This document shows positions 1 to 8,097 of a stretch of 64,000 nucleotides of DNA, piece by piece. The DNA comes from an uncultured Lachnospiraceae bacterium (GTDB lineage: Bacteria > Bacillota > Clostridia > Lachnospirales > Lachnospiraceae): assembly GCA_910585345.1 (NCBI GenBank), contig CAJUDS010000010.1, positions 39,796-103,795 on the forward strand, given 5' to 3'. Within the stretch, counting starts at the first letter, position 1. The number at the start of each line of letters is the position of its first letter. A program made the position numbers and the translations under genes. A model generated the notes under the pieces. It was given only the letters and a program-made list of their open reading frames with translations, did no database searches and was not told where the DNA came from.

Positions 1-312
1 CGCCAGCTTGGAAAGCCCTACCACATAACCGTCCGGTATATACGCTACATGCGCTTTCCCGTAAAAAGGCATGAGATGATGCTCGCACATGGAATAAAAT
101 ACAATATCTTTTTCCAAAACCATCTCCCTGTTATCCACAGCAAAGCGTTTGGACAGATGCATCCCGGCGTCTTCTGCCATACCGCCGAAAATCTCGTTAT
201 ACATTCTTGCAATCCGTGAAGGCGTCTCCCGCAAGCCCTCTCTGGAAGGGTCTTCCCCGATTCCTTCCAGTAAAAGTTTCACTGCTTCTTCAATCATTTT
301 TTGATTTACCAT
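1..312 (-). CDS. folE: GTP cyclohydrolase I, 3' end cut by window edge
   Basis: The first 104 residues of GTP cyclohydrolase I, which converts GTP to 7,8-dihydroneopterin triphosphate, the first step of folate (and queuosine) synthesis in the cytosol. The start codon lies at 312-310. The N-terminal part has the family's ETPSRIARMY helix, and CEHHLMPF (Cys76 onward) supplies the first zinc cysteine and part of the GTP pocket; the second zinc cysteine would lie beyond the window. The gene starts inside the last 23 nt of folC, so the two folate genes are translationally coupled. Identification is secure; only the 3' part is unseen. Confidence 0.95.
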   Translation of the reverse strand, partial: MVNQKMIEEAVKLLLEGIGEDPSREGLRETPSRIARMYNEIFGGMAEDAGMHLSKRFAVDNREMVLEKDIVFYSMCEHHLMPFYGKAHVAYIPDGYVVGLSKLA

Positions 313-1633
313 GTGTATCTCTCCTGATCTGCGCTCTGTTTCCCGCAATTTTAGACAATTCTCCAAGATAAGACAGGGAGCCGAATGCCAGAATCACGCT
401 GTCCCGTTTTGCCAACAGATAACTCATTTCCACCGCTTCCTGCAGACTGTCTGCCGCAGTCACGTTTGGATTATATTTTTTTACCACTCCTGCCAGCTCA
501 TAAGCCGGAAACGCTCTTGGATTGCCCGGCGCGGCTACCGTAATAATCTGTGATGCAAGCGGCGCCGTTATCTTGGCAATCTTTTCGTATTCTTTATCCC
601 TCAATATCCCCATTATAGTAATTATCTTTTTATTTGTAAAATAAAATATGACAGATTCCTTCAATTTTTGTGCCGCGTCTGCGTTATGTGCGCCGTCTAT
701 TATAAATAGCGGATGTTTTGAAATGACTGAAAATCTGCCAGGCCACTTCGTCTCCCAAAGTCCTTTGCGAAGCACCTGTTCCGTGACGACAAACCCCTGC
801 TTCTGTACCGCCCTGATGACCTCCACTGCCAGCGCCGCATTTTCAATCTGGTACATACCGGTCAGGGAAATATCCAGATTTTTATACTCTTTATAGGAAA
901 ACTGCTGTTTTTCGATTCCATAACGAATACTTTTTATATTAGCGCGATATGACACAGATAATTTTGCCATCTTTTCTTCGCATGTTTTCTCAATCATCTC
1001 CATTACGTCCGGCTTCTGTTCCGTGCTAATAACATAACACTCGTTTTTTATAATGCCCGCTTTCTGTTCTGCGATTTCCGCCAGCGTGTTTCCCAGCATC
1101 CCCGCATGATCCATGGAAATAGAAGTAAACACTGCCGCCACAGGCCGCCGGATAATATTGGTTGCATCCCACAAGCCTCCCATACCCGTCTCCAATACCA
1201 CAATATCACAACCCTTTTCCCTGAAATACCAGAAAGCAAGAGCCGTTTCCACCTCGAACGGCGTGGGATAGGGAAACCCCGCCGCCTCCAGCCTTTCCGC
1301 TGCTTCCCGCACCCCTTCTATCCCCCTTGTAAAATCTGCTTTGGAAATGGGTCTGCTATTAATCTGCAGTTTTTCCAGTTCGGAAAACACCACCGGAGAA
1401 AGATAGCGTCCCGTCCTGTAACCGGCGCACTGCAGTATCCTGGAAACAAAAGCCAGCACGGACCCCTTCCCGTTCGTGCCTGCAATATGAATAAACCGCA
1501 GGTCATCCTGGGGATTGCCCAGCTCAGCCGTCAGACGCCTTATGGAGTCCAATCCGGGAACGATCCCGCCTCTGCGCACCGCTTCCATATAGGCCGCTGC
1601 CTGCTGATATTTTGTAATCTTTTCTTTCCACAT
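290..1633 (-). CDS. folC: Folylpolyglutamate / dihydrofolate synthase
   Basis: A Mur-ligase-fold enzyme of 447 residues that joins glutamate to dihydropteroate and/or tetrahydrofolate using ATP. The P-loop GTNGKGS is at about residues 52-58, followed by the family motif LETGMGGLWDATN; the C-terminal domain carries the FIIDGAHN motif. An upstream in-frame ATG exists at 1678, but AGAGGAG sits 6 nt before the ATG at 1633, so that start is chosen. The stop lies within folE, indicating a folC-folE transcription unit. Whether it has both activities or only one cannot be read from sequence. Confidence 0.93.
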   Translation of the reverse strand: MWKEKITKYQQAAAYMEAVRRGGIVPGLDSIRRLTAELGNPQDDLRFIHIAGTNGKGSVLAFVSRILQCAGYRTGRYLSPVVFSELEKLQINSRPISKADFTRGIEGVREAAERLEAAGFPYPTPFEVETALAFWYFREKGCDIVVLETGMGGLWDATNIIRRPVAAVFTSISMDHAGMLGNTLAEIAEQKAGIIKNECYVISTEQKPDVMEMIEKTCEEKMAKLSVSYRANIKSIRYGIEKQQFSYKEYKNLDISLTGMYQIENAALAVEVIRAVQKQGFVVTEQVLRKGLWETKWPGRFSVISKHPLFIIDGAHNADAAQKLKESVIFYFTNKKIITIMGILRDKEYEKIAKITAPLASQIITVAAPGNPRAFPAYELAGVVKKYNPNVTAADSLQEAVEMSYLLAKRDSVILAFGSLSYLGELSKIAGNRAQIRRDTHGKSKND

Positions 1634-1698
1634 AACAACTCCTCTGAAACCGGATAAAATCTGCGCATATTTTTCCATATTCCGGCAATACTGTCTGT

Positions 1699-2127
1699 AT
1701 GAAAAAATTGCTAACTGCTTTTATACACTGCGGCACCCTTGGATGGTGCCTGGAAATACTGTTTACCGCTCTGCAGTCCTTCCGCCGCCGTGAAAAGACA
1801 GGCGTCGGTAATACTTCCGTCTTTATGTTTTTTATCTACGGAATGGCCATATTTCTGAAACCCGTATGCCTCCTGGTCAGAAAACTTCCTCTCTTTTTCC
1901 GCGGAACTGTATATATGCTCTGTATCTTCTTTGCGGAATACACGACTGGTTTCCTGATGGACAAAAAAGATCTCTGCCCCTGGAATTACGAACGCTCCCG
2001 GTTTCATGTCGGCAGACTGATCCGCCTTGACTATGCGCCTCTCTGGTTTCTTACCGGGCTTTTGTTCGAACAGGTTTTGTCCGAAGACGGCACCGAATCC
2101 GCTCCCGTCCAGATCCCCAAAACCTGA
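1699..2127 (+). CDS. Small TMEM229-like membrane protein (PF06541-related)
   Basis: A 142-residue integral membrane protein with about four hydrophobic segments. Motifs GWCLEILFTA, FFIYGMAIF, EYTTGFLMD, CPWNY and APLWFLTGLLFEQ align by eye with animal TMEM229 proteins (which have GYFCEVMFTA, FIYGTSI, EFTTGFILRQ, CPWDY and VPWFCGALIMEQ) and with the bacterial 'putative ABC transporter permease' family PF06541. Function is unknown; no ATPase is adjacent. It is divergent from folC with a 65-nt gap and has only a weak ribosome-binding site, so the exact start is less certain. A longer PF06541 relative is at 13372-14205. Confidence 0.75.
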   Translation: MKKLLTAFIHCGTLGWCLEILFTALQSFRRREKTGVGNTSVFMFFIYGMAIFLKPVCLLVRKLPLFFRGTVYMLCIFFAEYTTGFLMDKKDLCPWNYERSRFHVGRLIRLDYAPLWFLTGLLFEQVLSEDGTESAPVQIPKT

Positions 2128-2156
2128 TTAGACAGGATTTGTCGTCTCCTATCGTT

Positions 2157-3497
2157 TCAGAAATGCCCCTGACGCCGGATTTTCCTGAAAATAAGCAGAT
2201 AGGAAACCCACAGAAAGACGCCTGCTGAAACCCAAGCGCCTATATTGGCGGCGCAGATACCTGCAAAGCTCCGGTAATGAGCCGCCGCCACCGCCACCGC
2301 CCAGCGGCTCGCAAGCTCCACCACGCCTCCCAGCGTAGGAATCAGCGCATAACCACACCCCTGTAGAATATTCCGGTAGACAAAAATCATGCCAAGCGGC
2401 GTAAAAAACATACCGCACAGGAACAGATACACCGTAGTATAGCCCTCAATCTCCGCCAGATTTTCCGAGACAAACATGGCAATCAAAGCATGCCTGCATA
2501 CCATAATCACGGCAAATACCGTCACCGCATAAACCGTAGTCAACAGCGCAGCGCAGCGGGCTCCCTGACGGATACGCTCATAGGCATTGACGCCCCTGTT
2601 CTGCCCCGCATAAGTCGCCATCGTCATTCCCATCGCCACAAACGGCTGTGTCACAAGCTGCTCCACCTTGGAAGCAGCCGTATAAGCTGCCACAGCCACA
2701 GATCCCAACATGTTCAGAGCCGCCTGCACCATAATCGTACCAATGGCGGTAATCGAAAACTGCAGCGCCATCGGCAGTCCAATCGATAATTCAATGCCCA
2801 TCAGATGAAGATCCGGTCTGAAATGCTCTCTGCCCAGCTTCAGCATTTCCACCCGGCCCGCCATATAGAAGATACAAAGCAGACCGGATAGTCCCTGGGA
2901 GATTACCGTCGCCAGGGCCGCTCCTGTTACTCCCATATGGAAATAAAGGATAAATACCAAATCCAGCACAATATTCGTTAACGCAGACACAATCAGAAAA
3001 TAAAGCGGCACTTTACTGTTTCCGACGGCCCGTAAAATACTGGCCATCAGATTATAAAGCACGGTACACCCCATGCCAATGCAGATCACCAAAATATAAG
3101 ATTTTGACATCTCAAAAATATCTGTCGGCGTGTGCATCAGACGCAGTAGAAAATCCATCCCCGTCACACTCAGCGCCGTCATAACTACTGTGGCTGCCGC
3201 TGATAATACGACCGCCATTCCGATACTCTTCTTCATGCCCTCCGAATCATCCGCGCCAAAACGCTGGGAAGTCAGAACCGTAAACCCGGTCGTCAGTCCC
3301 TGCATAAATCCGAGAATGAAAAACATAACCGTACCAGTAGCGCCCACCGCAGCCAATGCCTTCATCCCCACAAACCGGCCCACAATTACCGTATCTACTA
3401 TATTATATAACTGCTGAAATATATTTCCGATTACAAGAGGAAGCATAAACTTCATAAGTAATCCCGAAGGTTTTCCCTTCGTCATATCCAATTCCAT
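2157..3497 (-). CDS. MATE family efflux transporter
   Basis: A 446-residue protein with about 12 hydrophobic segments and two MatE domains. It begins MELDMTKGKPSGLLMKFMLP and continues with PLVIGNIFQQLYNIVDTVIV, the typical first-helix signature of the DinF/NorM-type clostridial MATE group, which exports drugs or metabolites using Na+ or H+ gradients. GGAGG lies 7 nt before the ATG at 3497; an upstream in-frame ATG at 3560 has no such support and would overlap the promoter of the divergent nitroreductase. Substrate unknown. Confidence 0.9.
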   Translation of the reverse strand: MELDMTKGKPSGLLMKFMLPLVIGNIFQQLYNIVDTVIVGRFVGMKALAAVGATGTVMFFILGFMQGLTTGFTVLTSQRFGADDSEGMKKSIGMAVVLSAAATVVMTALSVTGMDFLLRLMHTPTDIFEMSKSYILVICIGMGCTVLYNLMASILRAVGNSKVPLYFLIVSALTNIVLDLVFILYFHMGVTGAALATVISQGLSGLLCIFYMAGRVEMLKLGREHFRPDLHLMGIELSIGLPMALQFSITAIGTIMVQAALNMLGSVAVAAYTAASKVEQLVTQPFVAMGMTMATYAGQNRGVNAYERIRQGARCAALLTTVYAVTVFAVIMVCRHALIAMFVSENLAEIEGYTTVYLFLCGMFFTPLGMIFVYRNILQGCGYALIPTLGGVVELASRWAVAVAAAHYRSFAGICAANIGAWVSAGVFLWVSYLLIFRKIRRQGHF

Positions 3498-3559
3498 ACC
3501 ATACCTCCGAAACCATCTGCCATATACCAACCGTCTCTGCAAATTATAACAGATTTTCA

Positions 3560-3588
3560 TTGAAAGAAAAGGGGTAATATGATATTAT
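3560..3588 (+). promoter_or_regulatory. Sigma-70 type promoter for nitroreductase
   Basis: TTGAAA at 3560-3565, a 17-nt spacer and TATTAT at 3583-3588, 33 nt before the GTG start. Near-consensus spacing and hexamers; read from sequence only. Confidence 0.7.
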
Positions 3589-3621
3589 AAACGAAATGAA
3601 AAAAGCAAAGGAGGATTCAAA

Positions 3622-4164
3622 GTGACTGCAAAAGAATGTATCAAAGGCCGCAGAAGTATCCGTAAGTTCAAGGATGCCCGGATTGACCACCAGATTCTGG
3701 AGGAAATCATCGAAACTGCTTCCTATGCTCCAAGCTGGAAACATACCCAGATTGTCCGTTACATAGCTGTCGAAGGCGGATTAAAAGACAAAATCGGCAG
3801 TGAATGTACTTCTGCCTTTCCCAATAACGGCGTCATCATCCGCAATGCTCCTATGCTGATTGCCGTGACAGTGATCAAAAACAGGTGCGGTTATGAAAGA
3901 GACGGCTCTTTTACCACACCCCGTGGCGATACATGGCAGATGTTTGATGCCGGTGTTGCCTCTGAGGCATTTTGTCTCGCCGCTTATGAGCAGGGAATCG
4001 GCTCCGTGATTGTCGGCATCTTTGACGGGGAAGCTGTTTCTAATTTACTGGAAATCCCGCAGGACCGGGAACTTGTTGCTTTGATTCCCATCGGATATCC
4101 CGATGAGACGCCTGTAGCCCCGAAGAGAAAACCGGTGGCAGATTTGGTATCCTATCAAGAATAA
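3622..4164 (+). CDS. Nitroreductase family flavoprotein
   Basis: A 180-residue FMN-dependent oxidoreductase of the NfnB/NfsA-like superfamily. The N-terminus has the FMN-phosphate motif RRSIRKFKD, then ETASYAPSWKHTQ, and the C-terminal half has GIGSVIVGIFDGEAV and the closing IGYPDETP. Start is GTG with GGAGG 8 nt upstream. Compact nitroreductases of this length act on quinones, nitro compounds or are fermentative electron sinks; the substrate cannot be inferred. It is monocistronic, bounded by the promoter at 3560 and the hairpin at 4170. Confidence 0.88.
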   Translation: MTAKECIKGRRSIRKFKDARIDHQILEEIIETASYAPSWKHTQIVRYIAVEGGLKDKIGSECTSAFPNNGVIIRNAPMLIAVTVIKNRCGYERDGSFTTPRGDTWQMFDAGVASEAFCLAAYEQGIGSVIVGIFDGEAVSNLLEIPQDRELVALIPIGYPDETPVAPKRKPVADLVSYQE

Positions 4165-4169
4165 TACAT

Positions 4170-4202
4170 AAAATCGGAGGAATTTCATTCCTTCGATTTT
4201 TT
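4170..4202 (+). terminator. Intrinsic terminator after nitroreductase
   Basis: A 14-bp stem (4170-4183 with 4187-4200, one G-T pair) closes a 3-nt loop and runs into a T-tract. It lies between the nitroreductase and pyrB, so it could also act as a leader attenuator for pyrBI if transcription reads through. Confidence 0.85.
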
Positions 4203-4286
4203 ATGCACTGTCGTCCGCAAAGTCAATATCTATACAGGCACGTGTCCGACTTACGGCCTGCCAAAAGAAACAAAGGAGATTTTACC

Positions 4287-5279
4287 ATGAGACATCTTAT
4301 GAGTCCGCTTGATTTTACAACAGAAGAACTGGACCGGCTTTTCGATCTGGCCAACGATATGGAACTGCATATGGAACAATACGCACATGTGTGCGAAGGC
4401 AAAAAGCTGGCGGCCTGTTTTTATGAACCAAGTACAAGAACGCGCCTCAGTTTTGAAGCCGCAATGCTGAATCTGGGCGGAAAGGTTTTGGGGTTTTCCG
4501 ACGCAGGCTCTTCCTCCGCCGCCAAGGGAGAAAGCGTTTCCGATACCATCCGGGTCATTTCCTGTTATGCCGACATATGTGCCATGCGCCATCCAAAAGA
4601 GGGAGCGCCTATGGTAGCGGCCAGCCGCTCCCGCATTCCCGTCATCAATGCCGGCGACGGCGGACACCAGCATCCCACACAGACACTGACTGATCTGCTG
4701 ACCATCCGCTCACTCAAAGGCCGCTTGTCAAATCTGACCATCGGCCTATGCGGCGATCTGAAATTCGGACGTACCGTTCACTCCCTCATCCACGCGCTCT
4801 CCCGCTACCAAAACATCCGTTTTATTTTTATTTCTCCGGAAGAGCTGCGGGTGCCTGATTATATAACAGATCTGCTGAAAGAAAAAAACATCGCATACGA
4901 AGAAGTCATCCGCCTTGAAGACCGCATCGGCAGACTGGATCTCCTCTACATGACGCGTGTACAGAAAGAACGTTTCTTTAACGAAGAAGATTATGTGCGT
5001 TTAAAGGACTTCTATATTTTAGACCGGGCAAAACTGTCTCTGGCAGGCAAAGACATGCTGATTCTGCATCCGCTTCCCCGCGTCAATGAGATCTCCGTCG
5101 AAGTGGACGACGACCCGAGAGCCGTCTATTTCCGTCAGGCGCAGTATGGCGTATATGTCCGCATGGCTCTGATTTACACTCTGCTTGACATGGCGGAGCA
5201 AACAGGCAAATGTCCGGCGGCAGACCGCACGGATTCATTTTGCAGCACCACAAACAAAAAGGAGGAACACTTATGTTAA
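4287..5279 (+). CDS. pyrB: Aspartate carbamoyltransferase, catalytic subunit
   Basis: A 330-residue enzyme condensing carbamoyl phosphate and aspartate to N-carbamoyl-aspartate, the committed step of pyrimidine synthesis. The carbamoyl-phosphate loop YEPSTRTRLSFEAAM is at about residues 48-62, followed by HPTQTLTDLL and the closing HPLPR motif. AAAGGAG precedes the ATG at 4287; a longer in-frame extension to 4203 would overlap the terminator stem and is rejected. Its stop overlaps the pyrI start by 7 nt, as expected for the c6r6-type holoenzyme. Confidence 0.96.
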   Translation: MRHLMSPLDFTTEELDRLFDLANDMELHMEQYAHVCEGKKLAACFYEPSTRTRLSFEAAMLNLGGKVLGFSDAGSSSAAKGESVSDTIRVISCYADICAMRHPKEGAPMVAASRSRIPVINAGDGGHQHPTQTLTDLLTIRSLKGRLSNLTIGLCGDLKFGRTVHSLIHALSRYQNIRFIFISPEELRVPDYITDLLKEKNIAYEEVIRLEDRIGRLDLLYMTRVQKERFFNEEDYVRLKDFYILDRAKLSLAGKDMLILHPLPRVNEISVEVDDDPRAVYFRQAQYGVYVRMALIYTLLDMAEQTGKCPAADRTDSFCSTTNKKEEHLC

Positions 5280-5704
5280 ATGTCGGAAAAATTGAGGAGG
5301 GCTTTGTACTGGATCATATCAAAGCCGGTATGAGTCTCTCGATTTACCATCATCTGCAGCTTGATAAGCTCGACTGCACCGTGGCCATCATCAAAAACGC
5401 CCGCAGTAATAAAATGGGCCGGAAAGACATTCTGAAGGTCGAATGTGATATTGATACCCTGAATCTTGACATTCTAGGTTTTATCGATCATACCATTACA
5501 GTCAATGTCATCAAGGACGGAGAAATCGTAGAAAAGAAAGCGCTTTTTCTTCCAAAAGAAATTAAAAATGTAATCAAATGCAGAAATCCCCGCTGCATCA
5601 CCTCCATCGAACAGGAGCTGCCCCATATCTTTGTCCTCACCGACCCTAGAAGAGAAATCTACCGTTGTAAATACTGCGAGGAAAAATGCCGGAAAAGATG
5701 GTGA
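5273..5704 (+). CDS. pyrI: Aspartate carbamoyltransferase, regulatory subunit
   Basis: A 143-residue regulatory chain that binds nucleotide effectors in its N-terminal domain and docks on PyrB through a zinc domain. The four zinc cysteines are visible as Cys103, Cys108, Cys132 and Cys135 (CRNPRC and CKYC). GGAGG lies 7 nt before the ATG. The overlap with pyrB supports coupled 1:1 expression. Confidence 0.95.
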   Translation: MLNVGKIEEGFVLDHIKAGMSLSIYHHLQLDKLDCTVAIIKNARSNKMGRKDILKVECDIDTLNLDILGFIDHTITVNVIKDGEIVEKKALFLPKEIKNVIKCRNPRCITSIEQELPHIFVLTDPRREIYRCKYCEEKCRKRW

Positions 5705-5710
5705 ATCCCC

Positions 5711-5739
5711 TTGCACGAATCCGGCAATCGTGATATATT
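5711..5739 (+). promoter_or_regulatory. Possible promoter for bacteriohemerythrin
   Basis: TTGCAC at 5711-5716, 17-nt spacer, TATATT at 5734-5739. The -35 is weak. The leader between here and 5856 contains an inverted repeat (GCGTATGC / GCATACGC) of unknown role. Confidence 0.4.
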
Positions 5740-5855
5740 TCATATAGTCCACAGGATCTTCAATCATCGCGGCGCGTATGCGCAGTCTGCCCAAAAGGCA
5801 TACGCCTGGTTGAACATTGCGGAACTTTTATATGAAAAAAAGAGGAGGATTCTTT

Positions 5856-6251
5856 ATGTATGAATTTAAGGAAGAATACAAAACCGGCATTGATTTTGTA
5901 GACAAAGAACATAAAAAACTGTTTGAAATAGCAGAAAATGCATACCAATTGCAGCAAAATAACTTTCTGCATGATAAATACGACCAATTGGTTGCTATTC
6001 TTGAAGAATTACGGGAATATACCAAACTTCATTTTTCCCATGAAGAAGCCTATATGAAGGAAATCAATTATAAGGGCATGTTCACCCAGAAAACACAGCA
6101 TGACGCTTTTGTACATAAACTGGAAGACATTAATTTCAACACACTTGATAATGGAAGCGACGACGCTGTCAACGACATACTGACTTTTCTTACAAACTGG
6201 CTGGTGGAGCATATTTTAAATGTCGATAAGCTGATCAGCCGAAAAAAATAA
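5856..6251 (+). CDS. Bacteriohemerythrin
   Basis: A 131-residue four-helix protein that binds O2 through a non-heme di-iron centre. Ligand positions seen: His19 (DKEHKKLF), His59 and Glu63 (KLHFSHEEAYM), His82 (QHDAF), His119 and Asp124 (LVEHILNVD). The histidine usually found four residues before His82 appears to be Gln78, so one of the canonical ligands may be missing or replaced. AGAGGAGG precedes the ATG at 5856. In anaerobes the family is tied to oxygen sensing or scavenging; it stands alone here. Confidence 0.9.
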   Translation: MYEFKEEYKTGIDFVDKEHKKLFEIAENAYQLQQNNFLHDKYDQLVAILEELREYTKLHFSHEEAYMKEINYKGMFTQKTQHDAFVHKLEDINFNTLDNGSDDAVNDILTFLTNWLVEHILNVDKLISRKK

Positions 6252-6297
6252 TAGAATAGATTCCAGGGTCCAGACCCAGAACTGCAAAAACACAGCG

Positions 6298-6337
6298 CAA
6301 TAGGGAACGTCACGCCTGTAACGTTCCCTATTGTTTT
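6298..6337. terminator. Shared terminator between convergent genes
   Basis: A perfect 13-bp inverted repeat (6298-6310 with 6321-6333) sits between the hemerythrin stop and the leftward ABC ATPase stop, with a T-run on the right and an A-run on the left, so it can terminate both transcripts. Confidence 0.85.
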
Positions 6338-7109
6338 AATTTCCGCACTCCACGCTGATCCTGTTAAAAATATCCATGATCTCTTCCGTACGCATCTTTT
6401 CTTTTTCTTCTCCCTTCGCATCCAAAATAATATTCCCTTCATGCATCATCACAAGCCTGTTTCCATACTCTATCGCATAGCGCAGATTATGGGTCACCAT
6501 AACTGTCGTCACCCCTTTTTCTGTGACGATCCGGTCTGTCAGCTCCATAATCGTCTCAGCGGTTTTGGGATCCAGCGCCGCCGTATGCTCGTCTAAGATC
6601 AGAAAGTCGATTGGCGTCATTGTTGACATCAGAAGCGCTACGGCCTGTCTCTGTCCTCCTGACAAAGCGCCTACCTGCGTATGCAGTTTCTCTTCCAGTC
6701 CCAGGCCAAGCTCTGCCAGAAGTTCTCTGTAGAAGCCGATTCTGGACTTATTTACACCTCTCCCAAGCCCATAGCGCCTGCCTTTCTGATCCGCAAGAGA
6801 CATATTCTCCAAAATTGTCATATGCGGACAGGTCCCTTTGGAAGGATCCTGATATACTCTCCCGATATTTTTATGACGCAGATAATCTTTTTTCTGTGTA
6901 ATATCCCTGCCGTTTACAAGAATACTACCGCCGTCCACATCTATGCTGCCGCATATTATATTAAGCAGAGAAGTTTTTCCTGAGCCATTGCTGCCCACAA
7001 TCGCAACAAACTCTCCGTCCTGCACGGTAAAATCAAACCCATCGAACAGACACAGTTCGTTCACGCTTCCCGGATTATAATGTTTCGTTATCTTATTTAA
7101 TGTCAGCAT
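6336..7109 (-). CDS. trpZ: TrpZ-like ABC transporter ATP-binding protein
   Basis: A 257-residue ATPase of an importer. Walker A GSNGSGKTSLL is near residue 40, the signature LSGGQRQAVAL near 150, Walker B FLILDEHTAALD and the H-loop VTHNLRYAI follow. It is the last gene of a T-box-led operon and its start overlaps the permease stop by 17 nt. The architecture (PF04392 lipoprotein, LivH-like permease, this ATPase) matches the tryptophan-linked TrpXYZ systems of Firmicutes; the substrate assignment rests on the leader. Confidence 0.85.
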   Translation of the reverse strand: MLTLNKITKHYNPGSVNELCLFDGFDFTVQDGEFVAIVGSNGSGKTSLLNIICGSIDVDGGSILVNGRDITQKKDYLRHKNIGRVYQDPSKGTCPHMTILENMSLADQKGRRYGLGRGVNKSRIGFYRELLAELGLGLEEKLHTQVGALSGGQRQAVALLMSTMTPIDFLILDEHTAALDPKTAETIMELTDRIVTEKGVTTVMVTHNLRYAIEYGNRLVMMHEGNIILDAKGEEKEKMRTEEIMDIFNRISVECGN

Positions 7110-7986
7110 CTGCCTTCACCTTCTTTTTTCTTTCCATTCCCAGTACCAGAATCGCAAGGAACAACGCCGCGGTAATCAGTTTCAGATCACTGGCCGCCAT
7201 TCCCATTCTCACTGCCAGCGCCACGCATCCTTTATAGATGACGGAACCGATGACAACGCTTGTCGTTACCTGCAGAAACGATAAACGCCGAAACAGACTG
7301 GTACCGATAATCACGCTCGCCAAACCGATAACCGCCGTTCCCGTACCCACCGAAATATCAAAAAATCTCTGCTGTTGTGCAAAAACACAGCCGCTCATGG
7401 CCACCAGACCATTCGCGATGGACAGGCCGACTATCTTAACCATCCCTTTGTCCTGACCGAGCGACGTAACGATCGTATCGTTATCTCCCACCGCACGCAG
7501 CAGAAAGCCTGACTTGGTGCCGAGATACCAGTCTAAAAGACATTTGCTGACCATAGCAATGAGGAAAATAATCACAACAGTCTTATATGCCGACAACCCT
7601 CCGGTAAAAATCCCGTTGACAAATGCATTGTCAAATATCGTATTCTGATTGTAGATCGGCAGATTTGCCTGTCCGGCAATTCGCAGATTCACAGTATACA
7701 ACGCTGTCATCATAATAATACCCGAAAGCAGATCGCGTACTTTCAGTTTTACATGAATCAGTCCCGTCAACATGCCGACAAACGCTCCGCCCAGAAAACA
7801 GACAGGCAGTGTCAGAACGGGTGAAACCCCCTTTACGATCAGGATACAGGCGGCGGCCGCTCCCATCGGGAAGCTGCCGTCCACCGTCATATCCGGAAAA
7901 TCCAGTATTTTATAAGTAATATACATACCCAAAGCCATAACCGCATAGATCAGGCCCTGTTCCATAACGCTCAAAACTAATGCCAA
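7093..7986 (-). CDS. trpY: TrpY-like ABC transporter permease
   Basis: A 297-residue membrane protein of the LivH/branched-chain-type permease family (PF02653), with about eight hydrophobic segments. The segment beginning ALGMYITYKILDFPDMTVDG is typical of permeases paired with PF04392 binding proteins. The start is uncertain: an AAGGAGAG motif favours the TTG at 7986, while an ATG at 8040 would place the N-terminus inside the intercistronic hairpin. It is translated after trpX and overlaps trpZ. Confidence 0.82.
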   Translation of the reverse strand: MALVLSVMEQGLIYAVMALGMYITYKILDFPDMTVDGSFPMGAAAACILIVKGVSPVLTLPVCFLGGAFVGMLTGLIHVKLKVRDLLSGIIMMTALYTVNLRIAGQANLPIYNQNTIFDNAFVNGIFTGGLSAYKTVVIIFLIAMVSKCLLDWYLGTKSGFLLRAVGDNDTIVTSLGQDKGMVKIVGLSIANGLVAMSGCVFAQQQRFFDISVGTGTAVIGLASVIIGTSLFRRLSFLQVTTSVVIGSVIYKGCVALAVRMGMAASDLKLITAALFLAILVLGMERKKKVKADADIK

Positions 7987-8029
7987 TGCTCTTCTCTCCT
8001 TACATCCATCCTGCAAACAGGCATTTGAC

Positions 8030-8086
8030 CCTCGCGGCATGCGTCAAACGGATGCTCCGCATCCGCTTGACGCATTGCCCGCGGGG
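8030..8086 (-). other. Intercistronic hairpin between trpX and trpY
   Basis: A core 15-bp stem (8041-8055 with 8059-8073, one G-T pair) closes a 3-nt loop and extends outward to roughly 24 bp with a small bulge. No T-run follows on the transcribed strand, so it looks like an mRNA-stabilising or processing hairpin that favours the binding protein over the permease. Confidence 0.7.
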
Positions 8087-8097
8087 ATAAAATTATG

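Noticed and set aside
4203..4286. N-terminal extension of pyrB
   Set aside because: No family match in the extra 28 residues, and a strong ribosome-binding site supports the later ATG.
5740..5850. Inverted repeat GCGTATGC/GCATACGC before hemerythrin as a terminator or riboswitch
   Set aside because: Loop of 16 nt, no T-run, no recognised aptamer motif; left as a structure of unknown role.
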